Of a stretch of DNA of 5,671 bases, positions 1 to 5,671 are shown one piece after another. The stretch spans positions 1 through 5,671 of the forward strand of contig JAGDMJ010000240.1 in assembly GCA_017860555.1 (NCBI GenBank). Reading direction: 5' to 3'. Each line of letters opens with the position of its first letter. Positions within the stretch are counted from its first letter, which is position 1. This DNA is from Bacteroidota bacterium (GTDB lineage Bacteria > Bacteroidota > Ignavibacteria > UBA10030 > UBA6906). The notes under the pieces were generated by a model. The model was given only the letters and a program-made list of their open reading frames with translations. It was not told where the DNA came from and made no database searches. A program made the translations under genes and the position numbers.

Positions 1-122
1 AAATCAGGTTCTTCAATCCCAATGCGTACGATGGCAGCCTTGCGGCGACGATCGAGCGTCGCGGCGGTCAATGGCTGGGGCAGTCCGATCCGCGCCTGCA
101 CGGCCTGGCTAAGGGCTACTGA
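1..122 (+). CDS. C-terminal end of a protein, possibly gamma-glutamyltransferase-like (5' truncated)
   Basis: The frame read from base 3 is open for 39 codons and stops at the TGA at 120-122; the start is off the left edge. Third codon positions are strongly biased to G or C, as expected for coding sequence in a GC-rich genome, and the other two + frames lack this pattern. The visible peptide runs from I-R-F-F-N-P to a terminal SDPRLHGLAKGY. An ending of the form G-x-SDPR-x-x-G-x-A-x-GY, preceded by a short strand and a GG turn, is typical of the small-subunit C-terminus of gamma-glutamyltransferases, which cleave and transfer the gamma-glutamyl group of glutathione and related peptides in the periplasm. 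The catalytic threonine and substrate-binding residues lie upstream and cannot be seen, so the family call is an inference from the tail only. The gene converges on the large minus-strand gene. No T-rich intrinsic terminator follows it. Confidence 0.6.
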   Translation, partial: IRFFNPNAYDGSLAATIERRGGQWLGQSDPRLHGLAKGY

Positions 123-640
123 TACGGGAGAATCTGACGCCGGCTATTGTTGAGCTGGGACTCGTTTCCGTGCCAATCCGAACTCCGGCGTGACCAATTG
201 ACCCGTTGTCTGGCTCACGGCCTTGGAGACCAGCAACTCGAATCACGTCCGAATCTGAGAGTTGATTACTACTCGAACAGGTGAGACCAGACTCAGTTGG
301 CACGAAGTAGCGTTCTGTTCCCCATCCGAACCGCAGAACGAGTCATTGAGTTGATCGAGGACGGATCCGGAGTCATGGAACGTAATCCCGTTTCTTGGGA
401 GCGTGCCAGTTTTCAAGAGCCTTACACACCGGCAAGTGACTCAGAGTCAGATACTTATGGCTATACCGACCGATTCTGATCGATACTAAGTCACGCGCTT
501 TAGATCATGGTGTAAGTCACCTGTGGACAGGGTCTCCGTGGTTGGGCTCGCACTTCCGCATCATCGAACGACTCCGCAGTGGGGGGGCGAGTGTGAGTCC
601 CGATTGGACCCGATCGACTCCCTTTGACCCACAGTGACTT
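123..640. other. Convergent intergenic region, no convincing gene
   Basis: This 518-bp stretch separates the 3' ends of two convergent genes. Short open frames exist on both strands but have no recognisable domains, weak third-position bias and no ribosome-binding site. What can be seen is short-range structure: 13 GANTC sites; a perfect odd palindrome TGACTCAGAGTCA at 437-449; direct repeats TAAGTCAC at 487-494 and 513-520; a 7-bp inverted repeat CGTTCTG/CAGAACG at 311-317 and 334-340; a 7-bp inverted repeat ACGCCGG/CCGGCGT at 137-143 and 185-191; and a run of seven G at 581-587. A small hairpin with a bulge (595-620) lies about 20 nt after the large gene's stop but has no T-tract. No tRNA, insertion sequence or CRISPR pattern was found. 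Confidence 0.7.
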
Positions 641-3600
641 CTACTTCCCGACAGCGAGCTGCCTACCTTCGTTGTCAAAGAAGCTGAGTGTCGTGTTGGA
701 TGCTCCGCCTGCGTTGAGGAGGATGAACTCGGTCACGAATCCGCCCCCGTCCGCGATTTGCGGGAAGACGACCGGCGACGGAGCGGCGCGGTCCGCATCG
801 GCAACGGGGAACGTGGTCATGAGGAAGTCGTTGCGTTCGTTATTCAGCGAGCGCAGGGTGAGCGCCGCGAAGGGCGTTGCCGACGTGATGTCCAGTACGC
901 CGGTAAATCCGGCAGGCAACCCCGCGATGAACTCCGTGGCGAATTTCGCACTGTGCCCGTTAGCAGGTAACTGGAGCGGGCCCTGGCTCTTTCCAATCGT
1001 AGTGACGCCGTCGGTACGGTATGCCTTTATCGTGATATCGGCATTCGTGCCTGCCGGATTGGCAATCGCCAGGCCAGTGTCGTGGCCGCCCGACAGGTCC
1101 ACATAGACTCGCGCATGCAGTGAGGAAGCTGCCGCAGGGATTCCTGACTCACTTACCAGGATGCCTCCGCTGCCGTAGCTGAAGACTCCCGCTCCGACGG
1201 GCGTTGATGTTCCGGCGTCAGGCGTCAACAGCACCCATCCGGCCCTGGCCGACGCCGGGAACCCGTCCGTCTGGAGGCGGAAGACGCCGCCGACGGGGAT
1301 CGAATACTTGAACGACGAATCGGTCGTTCCACCGACCTGATTGACCGTCAGAGGGGCACCATTGTCGTCGAAGATCTGAATTGTTCCCGTTTCGACGATG
1401 TTGGACGTGTTGAGCAGAACCAGCGCTGTCGTGTACCCCCCGCCGTCGACAAACTGGGGAAAGTAGATCGGGTCAGCCGCGGGAGACTGCGTAAGGTCTG
1501 CTATCGGCGTGGTCGTAACGAGTGGATCGTGTCTCTGATTGAGGGTCTCGCGCAGTGCGACGACCGAAACAGGCTGGTCGCTCGAGATTTCCAGAGATCC
1601 GAATCCGGTGCCGGTTGCAAAGTCCGGGGGCAGGTTGAAGCCTGACGCAACCTCCTTCAACTGGTCGATGAACTTGGCGAAGTGAGCGCCGGGAGCAAGA
1701 GTCCCGCGACCACCTGCGATACGGGTGCCCTTGACGTTGCGCAGGGTGTAGGTGATGTTGGCGGTCGCGGAGCCATAGTTCACGATGGCGATCCCCGTAT
1801 CAATATCGACTGTGCCGGCATCACCGAGCCCGGGGACTCCTGAGCGGTAGTCGATGAAGAGCCGGGCCCGGGTTGTGGGAGGAGAGGCCGGAACGCCCGC
1901 TTCGCTCACCGTCACTCCGTTCTGTTTGAAGCTGAAGACCGCCGTGCCGTACGGAGCCTCGCCGGACTCTACGGCGACCTTTGCATACCCGGCCTGTGTG
2001 ACTTCGTTTCTTCCCGCGGTACGAGCCTCCGCGGTGCCGCCTGCGAAGAGATCCATACCCGTCGAGGAAATCGGCGGTTCGGAGTAAGCCCACACACTTC
2101 CCAGCGTGGCTGCATAGATGCGGTGCGGGGACTGAGGGTCAATCATCAGCGCATCCACCGAGCCGAATACCAGTCCCGTATTAACGGCATCCAACCCTCC
2201 GCCAACCACCTTTCTCCACACTCCCCTGCTGTAAGTGCCGACGTAAACGGTCTGTGGCTCCTCCGGGTCAATCACCAGGGCTTGGGCAGAGTAGTTGGCC
2301 AGGCCCGTCATAATGCCCCTCCAGAAGTTGCCCCCATCGGTGCTGATGTATACCCCGCCGCTCGCACTGACGTAAATCGTCTTGGAGTCCCTCGGGTCTA
2401 TTGCCAGCAGCATCACACGGGTGCGCCCCAGGCCGCCGTCGAGCGGGGTCCAGCTTTTGCCTCCGTCGGTGCTCTTGAACACGCCGTCTCCATCTGTGCC
2501 GGCGTAAAGGATCTGAGAGGCCCCAGGGTCGATTGCCAAAGCCGTTACTGAAACACCGCTCGGCTCCGTATAGACGGAAGCCCAGCTGCCGCCTCCGTCG
2601 GTGCTCTTGTAGATCTCGTTGCCCATCCCGGCATAAATCGTCGTCGTAGAAACCGGGTCAATGGCCAGGGCAGACACGGGGTGGCCGGGCAGGCCCGAGT
2701 TGGCCGCACTCCAGTTTCTGCCCCCATCCGTGCTCTTGAACACGCCACTCGCGTCAGTGCCGGCATAGATCGTTTGAGAAGCTTTCGCGTCGATCGCGAT
2801 GGATGTGACGTGGCTGTCCTGCAGGTCCGTGCTGGCGGAGACCCAACTGCTGCCGCCGTCCACACTCTTGAACACGCCACTCGAGGTAGCCGCGAAGATG
2901 GTCCGGGGCTCCGCAGGGTCGGATACCAGAGCGCTGATCGCGCCGCCTTCCAGTCCTAGTTTGGCCCAGCGGCGGTCGGCCTCCGTGGCGGGAGCCGCAG
3001 GCATCACCCACAGGGTCACGGGAAGCGACACCTTGCCGTTATTGCCGCCCGAAGAAGTGACTGTGATCGTCCCCTGGTAGACGCCGACCGGAAGCTTCGC
3101 AGAATCTATTGACAGCTTGATGTGCGTCGGAGTGGTCCCACTCGAAGCGGAAAGCGAAAGCCACGGAGCATCCGTTGTGGCAGTCCAGTTCAAGGGGGAG
3201 CCGGTCAAACCGGATAGGGAGAGTGTCTGCGAGTCGGGTGGGTGGCCCACGGTGCCGTTGAACAGAAGCTGCGATTGTGAAGCAGTCAGTGTGGCAACCC
3301 CCGAGGATGGGACAAACTCGATGGATTCGATTGCCATCTGAGTATCGGGCGGGCTGCCCACGTTCAGCCGGAGGAAATTGATGATCCCACGCCAGCCGGG
3401 CTTATCGGAGAGGTTAAGAGTGTAGGTTTGAACCGGCCCGGCATGGGCCAGGAAACTGGCAACGCGGGCAATGCCCGGTCCGAGTGCATCTGCCGCGCCC
3501 CACCATACCTCTACATTCGAATCAGCGGATACCGACATTCGAATGGACACCCCGGAATAGTCCTGAGCGCTCAAATTGAAATCCATCCGAGTGATGTCAC

Positions 3601-5671
3601 AGCCAGCGTTCATGGTGAATCTCAACTGGTTGTCCGAGATGGAGGGATTCGGAATACCGTTCATCAAATTCATCCAGTATCCGAGTGCAGGCTGCCACGG
3701 GAGCAAGTCCGAAGGAGATGTGAAGGTCCAGAGCGCGGTGGAGGAATGAGTTTCGACCAGGGGAAGACCGACGTCCGACGGGGCCAAATCGGTATGCGGG
3801 GCATCGCCTACAAATACATTTCGGATCGCATCAAGATAGCTGAATCCGCGGCCGACAGAGGGTTCAATGTAACCGGCCGCAATTTCATCCCAAACCGTGA
3901 GAACCACTGGTGGGGCCTTACCCGAATCTATCCGGGCTTTCGCGGCTTGAGCCATCTGCTGGAACAGCTCGGCGGTTTGGCCGGTTCGCGTAATGCTCAA
4001 CTCGGCAAACAATGACCGCCACGGTCTGCTATCCGTACCAGCACTTAGCGACATCAGGTAGGGGATGGGGCTGGCAGCAATGTAGGAGTCCCAAATCGTT
4101 TGAATCCCGCTCACTGCCAGGCTGTAAGGGGATTCGTACGGATCCGATGCGCCAGCTCCGGCCAAATTCCATGCACTAAGTGCATCATATCCGTCATTCG
4201 CTAATCCTGGCGCCACGCTCGCATCGTCCGAGGTCAGTGCGATGAAATAGATTCCTTCAAGTCCAGCATCCTTTGCAAGCTGACGGGCGGCACCAAAGGC
4301 TTGTTTGGAAGAGCCACCGAACCAGGTGTCATGCTCCGGATCACCGATGATCACGACCGGCATTCCGTTTATCTTGTAGTATTCCGGTCGCGCGAAGTGT
4401 TCATCGATCCAGGTCTTGATCAGTGCAAGAAACTCATCAAGACTCATCGGACCAACGTCCTGTATTGCAAACCCAAGGCAGAATTGGACATAAGACCTGT
4501 ATCCAGACGCAAGGTACGCTTTCAAAAGGGGGTTTGGATAGTGCGGTGCGACGAAGAACTTGATCCCGTGCTCCGCCGCCCATTTAATCTGCCAATCGAC
4601 TACCTGCGGGGCTCCCTCCGCATAGTATCCCTGCACGGGCATGTGGTACGGGACATTACGAATTACATCCCACTGTACGTCATGGTTCCACGCTGGGAAA
4701 GAATAGACCCCCACGTCGTAGCTGGAGGACGACGGTTTGGGTGGCGGGACATAAGAGGCCTTGGCAGGCGCGATCGATGGATTGACGAGAATTGTGGTGG
4801 AAGCCGTGCTTGAGCCGCCGGCGTGTGCAGAGGCAGTCACGGAGATCGGGGCATTTCCTGCTTTGCTCGAGACCAGGGTCCACGTCAGTGTCTGCGGGTA
4901 ACCGTTCTGTACGGTTGTGAGAACCGAAGGTGATGAAACCGCGCGAATGCTGCCGTCATCGGGAAGAGTCAATCGGGCCGACACCTGCTCGACCGGCTCT
5001 GCCCCGCGGTCTGATATCCGGCAGGAGAACTGAAACGGCGTTCCGGCCCGAACCAGGGAAGTGGTTGGAGCAAGGGCGTCCACGAGAACATCTGCGCGTC
5101 CCTGCGGAACGTCGGAGATTTGAATCCGCTCGATCGCAATCGTCGTGTTCTCCGATAGCGTGATCGATAAACTCGAGGCCGTTGGCCAGTACTCTCCGTC
5201 CCATCTGGGCCACCCGAAATTACGGTTGTACACGTGGTCTGCTCCATCCGGGACAAGATCCACGGCGACTTTGGGTGAGGCAGCATTGTTTGCCGGGTTG
5301 AGGAGATTGATTAGGAGAAACGGGCTCTCCAGAGCCGATTCTGTCACACTTGCAGAAAGAGAGAACCATTCCATCTGGTTGGGAATCGCGGCAAGAGGCG
5401 AGAGAAGGGTCGTATCCGTGTAAGTCTTGATTCGAAGGCGGCCTCCGGAAACTGTCCAATCGATGACGCCGGCGTACGGATAGGGAAACCACCCTTTGAA
5501 ATCTCCGTTCGTATCGAACTGCCATACGGGCGACACTGGAGGGCTGGTGGATGGGACCATAGTCACTAGCGCGATGGACTTGATCGAAATAGTGGCTCCC
5601 GGGGGCTCGATGTTGAGCATCAGCCGATAGATGGTTGTGGAAGAGGAGGTGTCAATTGGGTAGTAATAATG
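641..5671 (-). CDS. Giant multi-domain secreted-type protein: WbsX/GH99-like domain with beta-sandwich modules, BACON, BNR propeller and acidobacterial C-terminal repeats (5' truncated)
   Basis: The frame is open from the right edge to the TAG at 641-643. The first visible Met (5618-5620) is not a credible start: 17 more in-frame codons precede it without a stop, no Shine-Dalgarno lies before it, and it falls inside a recognisable module. Residues below count that Met as 1. Order: end of a beta-sandwich module (to 22); second module (32-170); Ig/CARDB-like domain (176-281); Pro/Ser linker (291-300); WbsX/GH99-like barrel (301-605); third beta-sandwich module (627-772); BACON-like domain (776-872); seven BNR repeats (884-1182); two acidobacterial C-terminal repeats (1211-1460 and 1461-1659). 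WbsX/GH99-like domains act on, or were first annotated around, mannose-type and surface polysaccharides; BACON and beta-sandwich modules commonly bind glycans or mucin-like polymers. An extracellular or surface role in polysaccharide binding or turnover is therefore likely, but the signal peptide is outside the window. The barrel lacks one expected catalytic Glu (Ala582). No frameshift is seen. Confidence 0.93.
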   Translation of the reverse strand, partial: HYYYPIDTSSSTTIYRLMLNIEPPGATISIKSIALVTMVPSTSPPVSPVWQFDTNGDFKGWFPYPYAGVIDWTVSGGRLRIKTYTDTTLLSPLAAIPNQMEWFSLSASVTESALESPFLLINLLNPANNAASPKVAVDLVPDGADHVYNRNFGWPRWDGEYWPTASSLSITLSENTTIAIERIQISDVPQGRADVLVDALAPTTSLVRAGTPFQFSCRISDRGAEPVEQVSARLTLPDDGSIRAVSSPSVLTTVQNGYPQTLTWTLVSSKAGNAPISVTASAHAGGSSTASTTILVNPSIAPAKASYVPPPKPSSSSYDVGVYSFPAWNHDVQWDVIRNVPYHMPVQGYYAEGAPQVVDWQIKWAAEHGIKFFVAPHYPNPLLKAYLASGYRSYVQFCLGFAIQDVGPMSLDEFLALIKTWIDEHFARPEYYKINGMPVVIIGDPEHDTWFGGSSKQAFGAARQLAKDAGLEGIYFIALTSDDASVAPGLANDGYDALSAWNLAGAGASDPYESPYSLAVSGIQTIWDSYIAASPIPYLMSLSAGTDSRPWRSLFAELSITRTGQTAELFQQMAQAAKARIDSGKAPPVVLTVWDEIAAGYIEPSVGRGFSYLDAIRNVFVGDAPHTDLAPSDVGLPLVETHSSTALWTFTSPSDLLPWQPALGYWMNLMNGIPNPSISDNQLRFTMNAGCDITRMDFNLSAQDYSGVSIRMSVSADSNVEVWWGAADALGPGIARVASFLAHAGPVQTYTLNLSDKPGWRGIINFLRLNVGSPPDTQMAIESIEFVPSSGVATLTASQSQLLFNGTVGHPPDSQTLSLSGLTGSPLNWTATTDAPWLSLSASSGTTPTHIKLSIDSAKLPVGVYQGTITVTSSGGNNGKVSLPVTLWVMPAAPATEADRRWAKLGLEGGAISALVSDPAEPRTIFAATSSGVFKSVDGGSSWVSASTDLQDSHVTSIAIDAKASQTIYAGTDASGVFKSTDGGRNWSAANSGLPGHPVSALAIDPVSTTTIYAGMGNEIYKSTDGGGSWASVYTEPSGVSVTALAIDPGASQILYAGTDGDGVFKSTDGGKSWTPLDGGLGRTRVMLLAIDPRDSKTIYVSASGGVYISTDGGNFWRGIMTGLANYSAQALVIDPEEPQTVYVGTYSRGVWRKVVGGGLDAVNTGLVFGSVDALMIDPQSPHRIYAATLGSVWAYSEPPISSTGMDLFAGGTAEARTAGRNEVTQAGYAKVAVESGEAPYGTAVFSFKQNGVTVSEAGVPASPPTTRARLFIDYRSGVPGLGDAGTVDIDTGIAIVNYGSATANITYTLRNVKGTRIAGGRGTLAPGAHFAKFIDQLKEVASGFNLPPDFATGTGFGSLEISSDQPVSVVALRETLNQRHDPLVTTTPIADLTQSPAADPIYFPQFVDGGGYTTALVLLNTSNIVETGTIQIFDDNGAPLTVNQVGGTTDSSFKYSIPVGGVFRLQTDGFPASARAGWVLLTPDAGTSTPVGAGVFSYGSGGILVSESGIPAAASSLHARVYVDLSGGHDTGLAIANPAGTNADITIKAYRTDGVTTIGKSQGPLQLPANGHSAKFATEFIAGLPAGFTGVLDITSATPFAALTLRSLNNERNDFLMTTFPVADADRAAPSPVVFPQIADGGGFVTEFILLNAGGASNTTLSFFDNEGRQLAVGK
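644..1240 (-). repeat. Acidobacterial C-terminal repeat, copy 2 (shorter), within the large CDS
   Basis: Residues 1461-1659 repeat the first unit: GWVLLTPDAG, VSESGIPAA (1489-1497), DTGLAIAN (1514-1521), HSAKFATEF (1556-1564), TLRSLNNER (1588-1596) and FPQIADGGGFVTEFILLN (1619-1636). The matching motifs are offset by about 251 residues at the front and 232 at the back, because copy 2 lacks short loop insertions present in copy 1. It stops at FFDNEGRQLAVGK, about 35 residues before the point where copy 1 ends (through FRLQTDG). The three minus-strand frames after the stop do not continue the homology, so this looks like the natural end and not a recent frameshift. Confidence 0.75.
1241..1990 (-). 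repeat. Acidobacterial C-terminal repeat, copy 1, within the large CDS
   Basis: Residues 1211-1460 form one unit of about 250 residues. It begins GYAKVAVESG, has VSEAGVPAS (1238-1246), DTGIAIVN (1274-1281), HFAKFIDQL (1313-1321), ALRETLNQR (1355-1363) and FPQFVDGGGYTTALVLLN (1387-1404), and ends with FKYSIPVGGVFRLQTDG. I recognise this as a tail found on many large secreted proteins of the Bryobacterales/Solibacter lineage. Its function is unknown; suggestions of surface display or attachment would be inference. It aligns along almost its whole length with the second copy that follows directly. Confidence 0.75.
2075..2971 (-). repeat. Seven-unit BNR/Asp-box beta-propeller region within the large CDS
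   Basis: Residues 884-1182 contain seven units of about 43-44 residues (roughly 130 bp). Each unit has an I-D-P-type segment, a T-I-Y-A-G-T-like strand and, in the first five, an Asp-box S-x-D-G-G-x-x-W. Asp-boxes lie at residues 919-926, 963-970, 1006-1013, 1050-1057 and 1093-1100, spaced 44, 43, 44 and 43. Units six (KVVGGGLDA, 1137-1145) and seven (VWAYSEPP, 1176-1183) keep the IDP and IYA strands but have lost the box. Seven units fit a closed seven-bladed propeller of the sialidase/sortilin/YCF48-like superfamily. There is no sign of sialidase catalytic residues, so this is probably a binding or structural propeller. The repeats are also visible in the DNA, for example the recurring minus-strand reading of 'gtgctcttgaacacgcc'. 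Confidence 0.88.
3005..3295 (-). other. BACON-like domain within the large CDS
   Basis: Residues 776-872 show the pattern of bacterial BACON-type domains: 'ATLTASQSQLLFNGTVG', then a 'pdSQTLSLSG' strand, 'LNWTATTDAPWLSLSASSGT' and a closing 'LPVGVYQGTITVTSSGG' plus 'KVSLPVTLWV'. The signatures W-x-A-x-T-x-x-x-W-L-x-L-S-x-x-S-G-T and G-x-Y-x-G-x-I-T-V-T-S are characteristic. BACON domains are Ig-like, about 90-100 residues long, and are found in secreted carbohydrate-active proteins of Bacteroidota and in many acidobacterial surface proteins. Their role is proposed to be glycan or mucin binding, or simply spacing. Confidence 0.8.
3305..3742 (-). other. Third carbohydrate-binding-like beta-sandwich module within the large CDS
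   Basis: Residues 627-772 lie immediately after the barrel. The module starts with STALWTFTSPSDLLPWQP, parallel to the VWQFDTNGDFKGWF opening of the module before the barrel. It ends with INFLRLNVGSPPDTQMAIES then IEFV, parallel to the truncated first module (RLMLNIEPP then IKSIALV). Predicted strands and the conserved W..F..(x)W opening indicate a jelly-roll fold of the kind that binds polysaccharide. The barrel is therefore flanked on both sides by related modules, a layout typical of secreted polysaccharide-active proteins. No specific ligand can be inferred. Confidence 0.6.
3806..4720 (-). other. WbsX / glycoside hydrolase family 99-like domain within the large CDS
   Basis: Residues 301-605 of the large protein (first visible Met as 1). 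The entry segment has VGVYSFPAWN (303-312), then MPVQGYYAEGAPQVVDWQIK (327-346) and AAEHGIKFFV (348-357). This matches the family pattern of a tyrosine-rich first strand, a 'P..GYY' turn, then 'vvdwqIkwA.ehGIdff'. A middle strand follows as YYKINGMPVVII (414-425), like the family's 'Y..idGkPvv.i'. The closing motif is WDEIAAGYIEP (577-587), followed by GFSYLDAIRNVF (592-603), matching 'WNEW.EG.yiEP...gf.yLdair.vf'. The domain length of about 300 residues is normal. In GH99 enzymes this closing segment carries the E-x-x-E pair; here the first Glu is kept (579) and the second is Ala (582). Whether the domain is a glycosidase, a glycan-binding pseudoenzyme or something else cannot be decided from sequence alone. 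Confidence 0.8.
4778..5095 (-). other. Ig-like / CARDB- or NPCBM-associated-type domain within the large CDS
   Basis: Residues 176-281 begin ADVLVDALAPTTSLVRAGTP, followed by FQFSCRISDRG. This is the usual opening of CARDB or NEW3-type beta-sandwiches: a strand, then 'v.aG.pv.f...v.N.G'. The domain continues through VSARLTLPDDG, TLTWTLVSSKAG and a final SSTASTTILVN strand. Such domains generally act as rigid spacers between catalytic and binding domains in secreted enzymes. It sits directly before the Pro/Ser linker (VPPPKPSSSS) that leads into the WbsX-like barrel, which fits a spacer role. Choice between CARDB and other Ig-fold families is uncertain. Confidence 0.55.
5111..5671 (-). repeat. 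Two consecutive carbohydrate-binding-like beta-sandwich modules (the first truncated by the window edge)
   Basis: The frame upstream of the first visible Met ends a module with Y-R-L-M-L-N-I-E-P-P-G, then IKSIALV (residues 13-19). A complete module of about 140 residues follows (32-170). It opens with VWQFDTNGDFKGWF (32-45), a pattern seen at the start of many jelly-roll binding modules ('W.FdtdgdlegW'), and closes with IAIERIQISDV (161-171). The closing strand matches the end of the third module beyond the barrel (MAIESIEFV, 762-770), which suggests one module type used three times. Aromatic residues W34, W44, W55, W85, W137 and W140 could form a glycan-binding face. Family membership among named carbohydrate-binding modules cannot be fixed by eye. 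Confidence 0.6.

Noticed and set aside
137..191. 7-bp GC-rich inverted repeat after the left-hand gene as a terminator
   Set aside because: The loop is about 41 nt and no T-run follows. It could be chance.
109..303. Minus-strand frame of 64 codons
   Set aside because: It overlaps the end of the left-hand gene, has serine/arginine-rich composition typical of chance frames, and shows no domain.
297..479. Small + strand frame of 60 codons with a TTG start in the intergenic region
   Set aside because: No ribosome-binding site, a stop codon just upstream (282-284), only moderate third-position GC and no recognisable motif. A real small protein cannot be fully excluded, but the support is too thin.
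595..620. Hairpin after the large gene's stop as an intrinsic terminator
   Set aside because: The stem is only 4+4 bp with a two-base bulge, and the sequence after it on the minus strand is C-rich with no T-tract.
624..1106. + strand open frame (160 codons) opposite the C-terminal repeat
   Set aside because: It is antisense to a clear coding repeat, and its composition is what the opposite frame would impose.
2075..2971. Tandem repeats read as a CRISPR-like or non-coding satellite array
   Set aside because: The units of about 130 bp are in frame and encode regularly spaced Asp-box motifs, so they are protein repeats.
2075..2971. Propeller as an active sialidase
   Set aside because: Asp-boxes are structural. 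The arginine triad and other catalytic residues of sialidases are not apparent.
3428..4015. Long + strand open frame (195 codons) opposite the barrel domain
   Set aside because: It lies fully antisense to a well-conserved domain, and its product has no recognisable family. It is a shadow of the large gene's codon bias.

Overview
The window most likely comes from an Acidobacteriota genome, of the Bryobacterales / Candidatus Solibacter type. It is GC-rich. The strongest clue is the C-terminal tail of the large gene, which carries paired motifs of the VSEAGVPAS and DGGGYTTALVLLN type. I recall these from many large secreted proteins of that lineage. The assignment comes from recognition, not from a search.

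Layout. Positions 1-122 (+ strand) hold the last 39 codons of a gene that starts outside the window; its ending resembles the C-terminus of gamma-glutamyltransferases. Positions 123-640 are a convergent intergenic stretch of about 518 bp with no convincing gene. It is unusually rich in GANTC sites and holds a few short palindromes and direct repeats. Positions 641-5671 (- strand) are one continuous reading frame that stays open to the right edge, so its start lies outside the window. At least 1676 residues are visible.

The large protein is a multi-domain, probably exported carbohydrate-related protein. In order from the visible N-terminus it has: the end of a beta-sandwich (carbohydrate-binding-like) module, a second such module, an Ig/CARDB-like linker domain, a WbsX / glycoside hydrolase family 99-like TIM-barrel domain, a third beta-sandwich module, a BACON-like domain, a seven-unit BNR/Asp-box beta-propeller, and two tandem copies of the acidobacterial C-terminal repeat. 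The second copy is cut short by the stop codon.

The most notable point is in the barrel's terminal active-site motif. The family normally has Glu-x-x-Glu followed by Gly, but here it reads E-I-A-A-G, so the second glutamate is alanine. If the alignment is right, the barrel has lost its acid/base residue and may act as a binding or scaffold domain. The two genes converge tail to tail and show no sign of working together.
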